DNA of 64,000 nt from Durusdinium trenchii (Eukaryota; Sar; Dinophyceae; Suessiales; Symbiodiniaceae), in contig CAXAMN010001225.1 in assembly GCA_963970005.1 (NCBI GenBank), positions 814,765 to 878,764 of the forward strand. The letters run 5' to 3'. Positions 23,215 through 34,199 of the stretch are shown piece by piece. Position numbers and translations under genes: made by a program. Every line of letters begins with the position of its first letter. Positions within the stretch are counted from its first letter, which is position 1. The notes beneath the pieces were generated by a model that did no database searches, was not told where the DNA came from, and saw nothing but the letters and a program-made list of their open reading frames with translations.

Positions 23215-24350
23215 CTAGGCAAAGATGCCGGCCAAATCCGGGCATCATCTATATATAAAGCATAAACATGTATAAAGTGTTCAGCCACTTTCCAGCTGAC
23301 ACACAAGACGAGGCTGGAGTTTTGGATGGCCAGCAGAACATGCAAAGTCATCAAGACCTACAAAGCATCATACCTCCAAGTAAAAGCCACCTCTGGCCCA
23401 TGCTAGTCTCAGAGCAGACCAAACATCAGTAGAATGCCACGCGATAACGGGTCCATACCGCCCGAAGGTCCTGCAGCTGTCCTCCCAATTCTTCACGGAG
23501 GTTGCATACCTTGGGCACGAAGGCTTGAAGGGGCATTACATTCTCAGAGGAGACTATGAAGTATTTAACCAGGTGTTTTAATCTATATATATATAAGTGT
23601 ATTATTGGTCACTCCTTTAAATTGTCTGCAGAGAGATGAGTCGGAAAAGTTGCAACGATCTCCAGGCCATCGAGGCCGAAACATTAACAACCAGCGGCGT
23701 GGATCAATTCCACAAGTCGACAGTGCCAAGATGTCAACGACATTGAGCAGTTTTGGTGGTTCAGCGGTTCCGTACGGTTTTCCCTAAAAGCGTTGGGTCA
23801 CCCACCCCCCTCTGATTGCATTGGTTGGGGCTTCAACCACGAAACATCAGCAAACTGCATGTAAGATTGATGTACCCCTTTTCTGTTGGTTGAGCAAAAA
23901 CTGGGGAATTGGACGATATCTATCCATGTCGTTGGCTTTCATTCTGCAGTTCAAAGGTGTCTAAGTCTATCAGGATATCATGAGCTTTCCAGGCCCAAGC
24001 CACTAGCTGCTTGCTTTGTTGACTCAACTCTTGCCCCTTCTCCTGTCACAAAACGATGGTCTGTTTTGCTGTTGTGCCTTTGGAAGATCCTCCTAGGTCA
24101 GCGTATGTACCTAGGTCATCCGATGCGGTCATCCTCTTGGAATCCTCTTAAAGCCCTTCGGAAAACTCTTCGTGTCCTTGGCCGTTGACATATCTCTCAA
24201 ACAACCTCCGTCCACACCTCGCTGAACGTATCCTGATGGATATTTGATCATCTATATATATATATACAGTATATATCTATATATACACCACATTAGGGCT
24301 CGGGATGGCTCGAGTTGCCTTGGGATCACACTCTCGCCCGAGCACTGGCT
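23215..24350. other. No firmly supported gene
   Basis: Near 23640-23780 a plus frame (DLQAIEAETLTTSGVDQFHK) and a minus frame (EPPKLLNVVDILALSTCGID) are both mildly protein-like. The rest shows nothing. Confidence 0.35.
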
Positions 24351-24359
24351 CGAGCCAAT

Positions 24360-24455
24360 GCGTGCTCTTGATCGGTCCTGCAAGAGCTGCAGTGCTCGAT
24401 CAAACTTCTCCCCAATCTCTTGTGACATCGATTCGCATCGGAGAGCCCACCTGCG
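24360..24455 (-). CDS. Coiled-coil exon (two candidate frames)
   Basis: One minus frame gives CESMSQEIGEKFDRALQLLQ then DRSRAR, a heptad helix. Another overlapping frame, extending to about 24540, gives APGNAPLVDVVDLAPQVGSP. The first fits the region better. Confidence 0.4.
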
Positions 24456-24884
24456 GGGCGAGATCAACCACGTCCACCAGCGGGGCGTTACCGGGGGCGA
24501 GCTTGATCGATCTTCCCGGGCATAGAGGACACAAGTTGCCCCTTGACTTAATGAGTGAAAGAATGAGACACATGTGATAGTGATATGGCGGATATGAGAT
24601 ATGGATCTTGTGACACTCACTGATGGCAAGCGGGTTTGAACCTGCCGCAATAGAACCACTCATGCATGATACGTCATCTGGTCAAACATGTCAAGCACTT
24701 TCAAAACTTTGCTCCAGTATCTCTGCACAAGCCCTCATCCCAAAGATGGTGTAGTTGACTGCAAAAAAATGTCGCAGAATAGAGACAACGCATTCAAACA
24801 CAAACATCAATGTCAAACAGGAACATCGCGCGCACACACACACACATTGACACACCCACAACATTCATCAACATTCCGCAACTA

Positions 24885-24975
24885 TTTTGCTGGTGCTTTC
24901 AAGGCACTCTTGCTGCTGTGCTTGCAGCTGCTTCTCCAGTAACGACTGCTGATCAACAATCTGCTTGATGCCTTG
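24885..24975 (-). CDS. Coiled-coil exon
   Basis: The minus frame reads GIKQIVDQQSLLEKQLQAQQ then QECLESTSK, a strong heptad with Gln and Leu. It is part of the coiled-coil field on this strand. Confidence 0.5.
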
Positions 24976-24989
24976 CAGAGTCCGGAAAA

Positions 24990-25585
24990 ACCATGGAAAA
25001 ACGCATTCGATTCAAGTCGTCAAGTCAATTGACGCTTTGAGCTCATAACGGAGAACGACATACAGCCAGTTGTTTTACACAATGACATTGCATGATTATA
25101 TAGTTGTTGGACGCCACCTTCAATTGCAACTTGAAAAGCATATGCGGGTTTGAAAACTGCAAATGCTCCTGTCCCTCCCGCATGTTCAGGCCATCGGGAT
25201 AAAACAAAAAGAACCTAACCTGCCCGAAGGTGCACTTCTACATGACATGTCACGCAAATCAGCACTTGAGCATCACCATGTCTAAGGCTTTAAGGTACGT
25301 TCTACACTAAGAGCATCCTACTAATGCGGCATGAGAACCATGCCAAACGAAAAAATTAAAAATACAATAAAACATATCCATTCACAATAATTCAATATAA
25401 TTCACACATACGCCATCTGCTGCAAAGCATGAAAATACTCAAGCGGGCAACCCTCCCCCTCAAAAGCTGATTCTATATAATCGAACATCAAATCACCCAC
25501 GCTGCTGTTGGCACCCCTTGTTCATCATCCCGCCATCCCCAGAAGTCACCTGCATCCGCAGCTTGAAGGCGACCGTCACGGGCTT
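24990..25585. other. No gene seen
   Basis: AT-rich stretch with no frame over 60 codons on either strand; probably intron or spacer. Confidence 0.5.
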
Positions 25586-25589
25586 CGAA

Positions 25590-25688
25590 GCACTTCCTGC
25601 GTTTGGCGGAGCGCTCTCCGCGAGGCAGCTGAATCAGCAATAACACGCTGAGAGGGCGATGACACGAGCTCCAAATCGCTGAAGGTCA
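25590..25688 (-). CDS. Helical exon
   Basis: After a GACCTTCAG acceptor the frame reads DLELVSSPSQRVIADSAASR then RALRQTQE before GTGCTTCG. It is a compact exon-like stretch with plausible splice sites. Function unknown. Confidence 0.45.
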
Positions 25689-26224
25689 GGCAGTTCAGAA
25701 GCAATAACAATCCCGGAGACCTGACGTAATTATGATGGAACTTATGATGGATGATGATGGAATGCTAAAAACACAGCAAATCTGGAAACCAACGAAATGA
25801 AGCCTGCCTGTGACACAGCCTGTCGCAGCAACCTGCGGAGGAAAACAGCGGCCTCGTGTGATTCTCTGCACCGACTAACTCACCAAGACTCGGCGGTTCG
25901 AGCGGTTCGAGCTTAGTGCTCTTCGGGGCATGGCACCAAGGGGGAGAAACTCCAATACCGGGCCTCGCTGGTCAATCCATTTCGTCTCGAAAACTGGATC
26001 GGCTAAGAATGGCTAAGAAGCTCAATGCTCCCATTCCGCTGCGTCTTCCTTTTCACCTCCAAATTGGTATTGGGGCTTTAAAGTGCTTTTCGAGCCTGAC
26101 ATCTTCTGACTCACAACACCAACAACACCCAGTCTGTGTGCGCATCTGAAAGCAATACCCTCTAAGAATTGAAGTCACTCTAGTCTGCATGGTCTCCATG
26201 GCCTTTTGGGATGCCGAGTCAAGT

Positions 26225-26410
26225 TTTCTGCATGTCTCCGACTAGGTCCCCCAAACGACGCAAGACGTGCTTTTGCGCTGTCTCCGAGACCAGGTCCACG
26301 TCTCTCTCTCTAGTGGACGCAGCTCCTGGTGTCTTCCTGAGCGGTCTCCAGTTTTTGTCGCAGTTCCTCTGAAGATCTGGAGAATCGGCCCTGCTCTCCT
26401 GGGACCATTT
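26225..26410 (-). CDS. Unassigned helical exon
   Basis: The minus frame contains DLQRNCDKNWRPLRKTPGAA and STRERDVDLVSETAQKHVLR then RLGDLVGDMQ. Composition fits coding sequence with a helical end. An alternative frame (GPILQIFRGTATKTG) exists. Confidence 0.4.
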
Positions 26411-26634
26411 GGGTTTCGGTTGCGTCCAAAACGGCACGTCAAAACAACTCATCACAGTGGAGACAAGGCTGTAGACATGCCCTAAAATGCCAGAAGTAAG
26501 TGATGGTCCGTGCAAAAGCGATATACTATAATATCCAAAGAGCGGAAGCATAAGCGTGAATGCAATCGATTGAAGTAGGGTTCGTCTCGCGGCAAGCTGG
26601 TGAAAATGGCAAATCCATGCAAATCCTCTCTCAC

Positions 26635-26737
26635 CAAATGGTCAGCTTGTCCTTCCAAGAGGTCCATGTGCTTCTGCAAACCTCCAACGAAACCGGCGAA
26701 GCCATGCCAAATCCACATCCCCTCCGTGGGATCCACT
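26635..26737 (-). CDS. Helical exon with clean splice sites
   Basis: A TTCTTTGCAG acceptor and a GTGAGAG donor bound 103 nt encoding VDPTEGMWIWHGFAGFVGGL then QKHMDLLEGQADHL. The end has heptad character. Splice signals and frame agree, so this exon is better supported than most in this region. Function unknown. Confidence 0.55.
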
Positions 26738-26759
26738 CTGCAAAGAAGAAGCACCCTTC

Positions 26760-27010
26760 AAACAGGTTGATGTTGGACAATCACAAACGTGTCCGTGTTT
26801 TGGGGGGGCAGGCAGCCGGCGTGCCGCCCGACAGCACCCGACACGACACCGCAATCACTGACGGCTCCGATCTCGGATCTCCCCGGTGAACGGTGGAGCC
26901 CATCAAGCCGAGCCACGGTGGAGCCCATCAAAGGCTTCATCACCTGAGAGCGACAAGCTGAGAGCAGCAGTTGCACCAACCACTCGCGCAAACAAGGCTC
27001 CGGAGAGATC
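26760..27010 (-). CDS. Possible exon containing an internal 16-bp duplication
   Basis: The minus frame reads CLREWLVQLLLSACRSQVMK followed by PLMGSTVARLDGLHRSPGRS. The plus-strand sequence has two nearby copies of CGGTGGAGCCCATCAA, about 24 bp apart. Another frame with Ala/Leu-rich composition overlaps, so the reading is open. Confidence 0.35.
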
Positions 27011-27534
27011 ATGTTCGAACACTTGAAGGTTCTGTGTTCTGACTTTGGACCTGGACTTGCTTCATAAATTACATAAAGCAGCGCTGGATCCTTATCTCAG
27101 TCCAACAAATTTGACTGAATACCAGGCGCTTGGAGTTGTTAAAGCTACATCGCGCATCCTCGTACCCACCGCCAAGATAACAGGAAGAATTGACCAGCTT
27201 CTTCGAACAAACATCGTGAACGCCTGTCTTGTTAAGCAACAACAGAGTCAAGGCTGATTACAGTATTAATATTTGATTTTGGCTTCTGTGGCTGGAATTG
27301 CTTCCGAGGGAGGCACACACTATTGAGTTGCAGCGGGAAACAGCTCACTACGAAACCTCATTCCACTCGTTGAGCGTGAGAAAAGCAGTCTCAGGACAGC
27401 CTAAGCTCCATGGTTCCACATGGTTCCATGGCTTAAGTCTGATACCTGGCTCTTTTCACCTCATTGGGGTCACAACTCTTCTACAACTGATTCGGTTCAC
27501 CCAGTGGTGTGGTGGTCCTGTGGGTCTGGACCGA

Positions 27535-27600
27535 GCAACGGGTCTCAACCAGGCGCTGCTTCATCTGCCCCAGCTGTTGCTCCTGGAGGGTCGGTCAGGG
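27535..27600 (-). CDS. Short coiled-coil exon
   Basis: The minus frame reads TLQEQQLGQMKQRLVE, resembling LQQSLRQMQEDLD at 28.2 kb. It is too short for a firm call; the support is the shared pattern and strand. Confidence 0.35.
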
Positions 27601-28159
27601 TATCAACGGCTGGTTGTAGAAGCATGGGTTGTAAGATCTGCCAATGATCTTTCAAAAAATAAGCACATCATTGACAGATCTGTCACTTGAACCCTTTCAC
27701 CTGACGCCTGCTGACTGTTGCTAGTCTCGGCATTTGTCCATCAATGCACATCCACATCAAAAGCAACAACACATTCTGCTCCCCAGTGAATGATGGCGGA
27801 AGGAGTTGCTGCCAGCTCCAAAGCCAAGACTTCCACTGGTGAAATTGAACTTGTATTGAATGTAGGGTGGATAGAGTTTAGCTGAGAACAACAGCAAAGT
27901 TGAATAGAGGTTCACTCACCATGAGAGGTTCGCGCTTGATCATGATTCATTTGGATTCACTAATGTCACTCCAGCCAACTGAACACCTGCCAACGAGATG
28001 AACCTAATATCTGATCTTGTGGCAACCCTCTGCAGCATGCTCACGGCCTACCCTACGGGATATCTGGAGGTAGTTCCGATCATTGAAACATGGAGCAACC
28101 AACGTCTATAGTATCCATAGACCGCATTACATGCAAGTTGAAAAGGTGTCCCATTCTTG

Positions 28160-28240
28160 CACCCCCTATGATGTCCTGACGATCCAAATCCTCCTGCATC
28201 TGCCTGAGAGATTGCTGGAGAGAAGGGTGCATGGGCAAGC
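28160..28240 (-). CDS. Short coiled-coil exon
   Basis: The minus frame, not opened by a start codon, reads HPSLQQSLRQMQEDLDRQDI. The heptad spacing matches the other short coiled-coil exons of this region. Boundaries are uncertain. Confidence 0.4.
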
Positions 28241-28244
28241 TGAA

Positions 28245-29650
28245 AATCTCCGGTCAACCACCTTGTGGGATCAATATTGGGCACCAAATTTTGGCCTATT
28301 ATTCTTGTTACCTGCAGGCGTTCTGGTCTTTTTGGGGGAACGCTCGACTACGGATATGGATCCACCCACCAGTGGCTCCAGAGACTCCCGGAGTTCACTT
28401 GATTCTGAGCGTTCTTGCATCCTCTTGTATGTTCCAACAGTGTTGCGTTATCTTGTTTTGTGTAGGCATTCTTATCCGTGACTTATATTAAATATATATT
28501 ATGGTATATAGACGTTCTTGCCTATACCCCGCCCAGTAAAAAACAGCGGCTTGGAGTCCATGGAATTGGCTTCCCAGACCCGGAGGAGTGAGTCACATGT
28601 CTGTCGTAGCCAGACCCAGTGGATTGGGGGACCTGCAAACCCGCTCAGTTGCTGTTTCAAAAAACAATAAAACTTCTTTCTGGTTCTGCCTCCTGTGGTA
28701 AGGCTGAACGTGATCGTGTCTGGGCTTACCAAAATTGACCCGACACAGGCTGCGTTCCTGGCGAAAGCGGGCAGAATCTCTGGCCTAAGGAGGGTCTAGC
28801 TAGGTATGCAATTGGTTCTTCGCTATACTGACAACATGTCATCTCCTCAGGCTTCTGCACAACTCATTCGAAGCTTTCTGGCATTACAACGGGCGCTGGG
28901 GACCAAATCCAGCAGCTGCTAATCCACATGAACACATTACATATAAGACCGATACTACAGTAATCTATTAGAATTCTGGAAACTGCACCAAAAAGGGCAC
29001 AAAGAGAAGTACAGAAGTTGGACATGGTCGGACTGAGACGGCACTAAATTGCAAAAATTGGTGCAGGTCACCAACAAAAAACAAATCCTCGCTATCCAAA
29101 CAAATTGTTCTGGATCCTTTTGCATTACAAAAGTTTCACAGAGCCCCAGTTCTCAAAGAACTGCGGACCGCAGCGCTGTAGTTTCACGGCAAGACTGCTC
29201 AATATTGTTGGGCCATTAGTCTCTCTCTCTCTCTCTCTTCATGCTGAAAAAGCCTTGGGCTGCTGGACATCACCCCAAAAAGTACAGTACCGAGTCTTTC
29301 ACCATCCCAACTCCGAGTCTTCAGCAACATGCAGCCACCGAGGCTGCCGAAGGGTTAAGCGGCTTCTCTCCAGGGCGGTGGATTGGCTTAGCTCCTGAGG
29401 CGAAAACGAAACTGGGGTCGCCTGGTAGTCGCCTACTTCCATCTATAGTGGTCCCCACATAGATAGAAACGATGTTCAATGAATTTGCAGTGGGGATCAG
29501 AGATCTACTTTTCTATCTATTTGGATCTATTTGGGGACCACTCGAACCTCCCCGAGGATCCCAACAAATGATTCAACTCCTATGAGGCTCACGCCGCTGG
29601 TGCCCGCTGCCGCGGGCATTCCGGAAAACCACATCAACTCACACTCTGTC
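28245..29650. other. No firmly supported gene
   Basis: A minus frame at 28530-28700 (LRQTCDSLLRVWEANSMDSK) is mildly protein-like. Otherwise low coding signal and a CT microsatellite. Confidence 0.35.
29219..29242. repeat. CT microsatellite
   Basis: (TC)n of about 10 units. Comparable CT runs lie at about 7408-7426 and 54446-54466. They have no visible link to a coding exon. Confidence 0.8.
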
Positions 29651-29659
29651 TAGTCACTC

Positions 29660-29800
29660 CACCAGGGTCTCCGGGTGGCTCTGGTGGCTTTTGTCAGAAC
29701 AACGTTCGTTCGGTCGCCGTCGAGGCGCACAGGCTTCCATGGACGTCTTCAAGCGCTGATCCAAGCGTTGCTCTTGACCCTGGCTGGTGGTGCAATGTCT
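29660..29800 (-). CDS. Possible basic, Gln-rich exon
   Basis: The minus frame contains SQGQEQRLDQRLKTSMEACA and then PRRRPNERC up to a TGA near 29654. Competing frames cover the same DNA, so the call is tentative. Confidence 0.3.
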
Positions 29801-30217
29801 GCTGAAGTTCGGCCGGACACATGGCGTATGAGTCAGAAAGAAGTGATTTTTGGGAGCTCCGCTAAGCTCCAAAGCACCATCAAAAGGTGTGGGATTCTTT
29901 TACACTCTCCTTCAAAACCCTGGTTAGTTGGAAGGACAAATCTCTTTCCACCCAAAAGATATGGAATACCATCCACCTGCGCGAAGCAAGGTGGATCTTC
30001 GATCACATCATGTTTGCGGTGAACCCTATGAATCGGAAGGTTCGCCAGGCTGGTGAACCTTCTGATTGACAAGGGGCATAACATCTTGGTAGGGTGCCTA
30101 AACTGACTGAACATGGTAGCTGCTCTACAGTCTCAATGAGACGAATGAAGACCGCAACCCATCAGCTTCCCAAACATACCTTCGTGTTGGTACTAGTCTT
30201 AGGCGTAAATCCAGGGC

Positions 30218-30346
30218 ACCCAGCGAGATCTTCAGTGCGTCTCGATCGGCCTCGAGTGCGTGCTTGAGGTACTCCACGTCCTTTCGCAGTGCGGAGCGCT
30301 GTTCTTGAGCTTCCTGTTGTTGCATGGCGGACTGCTCCTTGCCCAC
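30218..30346 (-). CDS. Coiled-coil exon related to 31088-31187
   Basis: Starts after GACTCAG|GTG and encodes VGKEQSAMQQQEAQEQRSAL then RKDVEYLKHALEADRDALKI. A GT donor follows the SL codons. The motif LRKDVEYLKHALEA parallels LRKEIDQLKYAFEA at 31.1 kb. It belongs to the next gene, after the stop at 30692. Confidence 0.6.
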
Positions 30347-30489
30347 CTGAGTCAAAGTCCCCATGTCAGGGAGCAGCTCGCATATAGCACGTGTGTGGTA
30401 TTAACATGTATTACAGGCATGCTTGGTGCTCCGGGTATGCCAGCGTTCCCAACACCACGAATGGATATCTTCATTGCGAAAAGTCACGC

Positions 30490-30600
30490 AGTTCCATCTG
30501 TGCAGGGATGATTCGATCCTTTCGCCGTGCCAAAAACGGAACCAAACTCTTCGGCTTCTTGGCCCCGAGACGTGCGAGCCTGGCTTGTGACACTGTGCAG
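30490..30600 (-). CDS. Basic exon
   Basis: The minus-strand frame reads SQARLARLGAKKPKSLVPFL then ARRKDRIIPA. It lies between the stop of the preceding gene (30692) and the coiled-coil exon at 30.3 kb, so it may be near the 5' end of the next gene. Function unknown. Confidence 0.45.
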
Positions 30601-30691
30601 CTATAGGATATAATCTATGATATCAGTATCAATATCGGTATCATATTATATCACATGTAATAAATTATATGACCATCCACATATAGTACAT

Positions 30692-30838
30692 CTAATTCAT
30701 TCTCTTGCGACCGTGGCCCTTGGAGGCCCATGGAGACTTAAGGACACTTGTGTTGCGTCGCCCTTTGATGGCAGAACTTGACTTTCGAGCACTTTCGGAA
30801 GCCAGCAAGGAACTGCTACAGCTGTGGCTGCTCAAAAG
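30692..30838 (-). CDS. Terminal exon with basic Ser/Lys tail
   Basis: The minus-strand frame reads SSHSCSSSLLASESARKSS, then KGRRNTSVLKSPWASKGHGR and ends KRMN before TAG at 30692. It is probably the last exon of the gene whose coiled-coil exon lies at 31088-31187. No family is recognised; a basic tail could bind nucleic acid or microtubules. Confidence 0.5.
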   Translation of the reverse strand, partial: LLSSHSCSSSLLASESARKSSSAIKGRRNTSVLKSPWASKGHGRKRMN

Positions 30839-31087
30839 ACCATAATGAGATGTAATTATATAGTTATAATTTATAATTGCCAACTTTCTTTGAAAGCGAT
30901 CTGATGTTGTGCACCTCAATTTGGATGTTGGGTTGCCACTGAAGATCAGGGAGTTCTGATGTTCCGAATGAAGCTAGAATTCAAATAATCGTGGGAGTGG
31001 ACAGCATGGCATAGCCCCCTGGGTGTTGTCCTCTACAAGCAGTCGGCGAACTCACTAATCCCCGTCTCTTTCGGTCAGAAGACTGAC

Positions 31088-31187
31088 CTCCCCGACTTCC
31101 CCGCAACATGAACTTCGTCAAAAGCGCCTCGAATGCATATTTGAGCTGGTCAATCTCCTTGCGAAGTGTGACATGATGCTGCCCCTC
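31088..31187 (-). CDS. Coiled-coil exon
   Basis: Starts after TTGACAG|G and ends before GTCAGTC, both reasonable splice sites. It encodes EGQHHVTLRKEIDQLKYAFE followed by ALLTKFMLRGSRG, a heptad-like helix. It resembles the exon at about 30218-30346 (LRK-acid-hydrophobic-acid-x-LK pattern), so the two are probably duplicates. Confidence 0.6.
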
Positions 31188-31383
31188 CTGTCAAGTCGGA
31201 GCAGTCCGGCAGAACACCATCGTTTCCCTGCTCCAATGGCCAATCAAATCCTTAGAAGGTACTAGGGGGACTGACCCCGCCAAACCCCCACAGCTGATTA
31301 CGTAGGCTCGTGGGAACAAGAATCACTCGTGTCCATTGCCCAGTGCCCCGTCTTAAATAATCACCAGTCACCAGTCATTTCAC

Positions 31384-31839
31384 CTACACTTCACCTCTAC
31401 ACTCTCTACACCTGAGGTTGGGTATGAATTTGTGCAACTCATCTGATCTGATTTTCTCTGCGGAGCCCAAAATCACGGGTCGTACAAGTGGGCTGCGGAT
31501 ACGGTCTATCCGTGGGCCAAAGCTCTGAGCATTGACGTCGCGGCCTTGCACCTTGGCCATACTCTCACAAAGTCCTTCATGTTTTGGATGTCCTTCAGGT
31601 TCAGCAAGGCGTAGCCCAAAGACTTCTGGGGGGCCTTTGAAGCTTCCTGGCATGTAGAAGTCGTACTTCCCGCAAAAGTCCGTGTCGTGTATCTCTTCCA
31701 CAACATGTGATTGATGGAGCTTTGTTGGGAGATTCTTGATCATCAACGTGGTCACGCTCTTCCTGGCCAGTTCCTCAGCCCAATCACAGCTGCTTTGATC
31801 GAAGGTACCTCCCTCGTGCTTGCAGGCCCAACTAGCCAT
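31384..31839 (-). pseudogene. Broken Mei2-like RRM segment
   Basis: The minus-strand frame opens with VTTLMIKNLPTKLHQSHVVE and GKYDFYMPGSFK, matching the C-terminal RRM of Mei2-like RNA-binding proteins (typically TT.M.(R/K)NIPN and YDFLYLP.DF). Immediately after, the match continues in another frame (KSLGYALLNLKDIQNMKDF), where the family has GYAFVNF. It then returns to the first frame at AKVQGRDVNAQSF, where the family has the QG strand. About 25 expected residues between DF and AKVQG are missing. Two frame changes plus a deletion suggest a decayed copy, though sequence errors or unusual introns cannot be excluded. Mei2 proteins bind meiotic or regulatory RNAs. Confidence 0.65.
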
Positions 31840-31844
31840 GGTTC

Positions 31845-31930
31845 AGTTTGTGCTTGAGCCACCTTGCCGCGGCCAGTTGCAACTGCTGGATGATCTTCTC
31901 TGGTATCGGAGGTAACAGCTCCTCCAAGTG
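31845..31930 (-). CDS. Short helical exon upstream of the RRM segment
   Basis: The minus-strand frame reads IVHLEELLPPIPEKIIQQ and LQLAAARWLKHKLN, a clear amphipathic helix, ending at CCATGGCTAG where it overlaps the ATG of the RRM frame. It may be spliced to the RRM part with a GC donor within that overlap. Family unknown. Confidence 0.45.
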
Positions 31931-31954
31931 TACTATGCTCATGTCACCTTCTTA

Positions 31955-32130
31955 CTGGCACCCAAAGGCAAAAGGTGCTGGAGAAACTGTGGCAAAGATT
32001 GAGCAAAGCCTTGCTCGCAGGTTCTTGAACTCCTTCACGACGCAAATGTTGCCAAGGGTTGGCGGCCCTTGACCGTAGACCAAACTTTTGATAATCTCCC
32101 TCACCTTGGATTTGCTGAAGGACTCTGAAG
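31955..32130 (-). CDS. Unassigned exon
   Basis: The minus-strand frame includes SKSKVREIIKSLVYGQGPP and CVVKEFKNLRARLCSIFA. A second overlapping frame (EGDYQKFGLRSRAANPWQ) also looks coding, so the exact reading is uncertain. The neighbourhood suggests that it belongs to the same gene as the 31.4-31.9 kb pieces. Confidence 0.35.
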
Positions 32131-32264
32131 AAAAGCATGTTCCAAGAAAAGGGATAGTTTGCACAAGGCATAATATATAACCTTTCACCATCTTTCACCC
32201 CAATACATAAGCAAAACCCAGTCACGCGGAGCCGCAAGAGTGCCAAGTGCTCAGCAGTGACTCT

Positions 32265-32570
32265 CATTTCCTGATGCCGGAGCGGCACATCTGTCTTCGG
32301 CACCTGTCGCCGGGCCCCACCGGTGCCAGGGTGCCCAGTCCTCAACCTCAACATCATCCTCAGAGTCAACGTCCATGTCATTGCCCTGAAGAAACCTTGC
32401 CCCTGTCTTGGTCACGTCACGCCCAGTCTCGTCATCCACTTCGGCCTGAGACGAAGACGTTTCCTGCGACTGTGACTTTGAGGGCTCGGGAGTGGGCTGA
32501 TCCTCGCGGAGAGTTTGGGTGCGGCAGGCTGTCCGGATGGTACCTGTGGATGCTTTCATCCGCTGGCACG
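32265..32570 (-). CDS. Acidic, low-complexity exon
   Basis: The minus-strand frame contains REDQPTPEPSKSQSQETSSS, then QAEVDDETGRDV and NDMDVDSEDDVEVEDW. The acidic and Ser/Pro-rich composition is typical of a disordered coding region. It could be the N-terminal part of the gene with the RRM segment downstream. No domain is recognised. Confidence 0.45.
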
Positions 32571-33034
32571 TAGCTCCGGCCTCCGAAGATGCTCCCCATT
32601 CATTTGACAATGGAGAAGCTGAAAGGCGTGCAATGCATCGTCCATATCTGCATCTGCATGGCTTGCCGCATACATCGTAGGTTGAGCAGAATCATTCAAT
32701 GTAAAACTGTGAAACCAAAGTATTCGGCTTGAACCAATTGATCTATCAAAGATCTGTAGCATCTGAACATTCGGAGGCCACTGTTCTTGCAGTAATCACA
32801 TACAGCGCAAGACCCCAAGTAAGAAAACAAACAAATTGATGCAAAGATCATACAGAATCTGCAAAATTGCGTTCCACAACAAGGACCAAGGACATCAGCC
32901 AACCTTTGGCGAACGGCCAAACCATCCAATCGAACTCAATCAACTGGTGCTTCGGCGACTCCAAGTCCCACCTACACATGTTTCGTCGTCGTTCCTCTGT
33001 TCACGCCCGCCTCCACAAAGGCCTTCAGGCCCTC

Positions 33035-33200
33035 CAGCTCCTGGTTTAAAGCTCTCAGCATCTCAGAGCGAAGTTCAGAGTGGTCCCCTCGAAGCCTTGG
33101 AGGGATGGGCCAATCCGTGCGGATGAGCCGCTGTGGGACATCATTGCGTTCTGTGGTTCTGTGGGTCATGAGAGCAGGACCTATAGGTGCCCCAGTGCTC
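33035..33200 (-). CDS. Coiled-coil exon
   Basis: The frame reads RLIRTDWPIPPRLRGDHSEL then RSEMLRALNQELEGLKAFVE, ending RGTTTK. The second half has a clear heptad pattern. It lies in the minus-strand coiled-coil field of 20-34 kb. Family unknown. Confidence 0.5.
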
Positions 33201-33928
33201 ACGTCATGAACGAGACAATAAGCTAAGATGCAATTTCTGGGGCCCCTCATAAATGGAGAGGTCATGCCGGATATGAAAAGGGCTAGTTGGACGTCAGGAA
33301 CAGTCGGAAATGTAGTACACGCGGTGGACGGGGAAGACCTGCACTACCCCAGACTTGCAACAGAGCTTGATACCAAAAGCATGCCTTGTCATGCGACTCA
33401 CAACACCTCCAGGCTAGGTGCGAAATTTCATATATGTGGAGTTTCTCTTAAGTGGTAACTCACCTCAAGAGAAATCACGAAGTTGGAACCTCCGAACACC
33501 TTTTCTTTTGGGTGACGAGATCCTCCCCGCCCCATTTTGGATAGACTGAACTCAGGCCTAGCACTCCCCCAAAAAAATACGCAACTGCCTTGGATGGCCT
33601 GGGTGTGTGTATAACACCCGTGGGCAATTCCTGATCCCAAAAAACAACGGTTGTTGTGTTTTCTTACTATCATCGCAGGGTTTGGGCAATGTACAACACG
33701 TCTTGTCCTTTGGCAGGGCTTTGACAATATGCGATATCTCCAGTTGGTTTCTTGGCAATGACTGTCAACCTGCAAATTATATAATTGCAGAAGAATTTCC
33801 AAGACCCAAGCATACTCAACCTCACTTGTCATCAACTCTCATTGCAAAAATGCTATCACACTGACTTCAAATTGAATTGGGTGCTAACGAGTGAGGTGTT
33901 ACAGTAAATGTAAAAGGTTTTCATAGAC

Positions 33929-34135
33929 CTGCAAATATGAAAATCCACGAGGCTGCAGGGTTTCCGGACTGTGCCACCTGGATCTTGGGGGCTTCTTTCC
34001 CTCCGATCCCTTCGGATTCGTTTCGGTGGAGCCTTCGCGGCCCAGGTGCTGCTGCTCCGTGGCCTGCGTTCGCTCGCCATGCGCCTGGAGGTCGGCCTGT
34101 AAGGCGCCACAAACCTGGCACAGCAGTGGGGCAGT
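33929..34135 (-). CDS. Charged, partly coiled-coil exon
   Basis: The frame reads LCQVCGALQADLQAHGERTQ, then ATEQQHLGREGSTETNPKGS, and ends QPRGFSYLQ before a GTCTATG donor. The Gln/Glu/His-rich helix followed by a Ser/Lys/Pro-rich stretch looks like coding sequence of a structural protein. No domain is recognised. Confidence 0.5.
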
Positions 34136-34199
34136 TCCTCTCAGCCAGCAAGACATGTAGATGGTTGATAGACATATGTGACATAAGCACATCAAATCC

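Noticed and set aside
24580..24658. tRNA-like stretch ending GGGTTTGAACCTGCCGC...ACCA on the plus strand
   Set aside because: A near-complementary acceptor pair exists, but D and anticodon arms are absent and the T-stem is imperfect.
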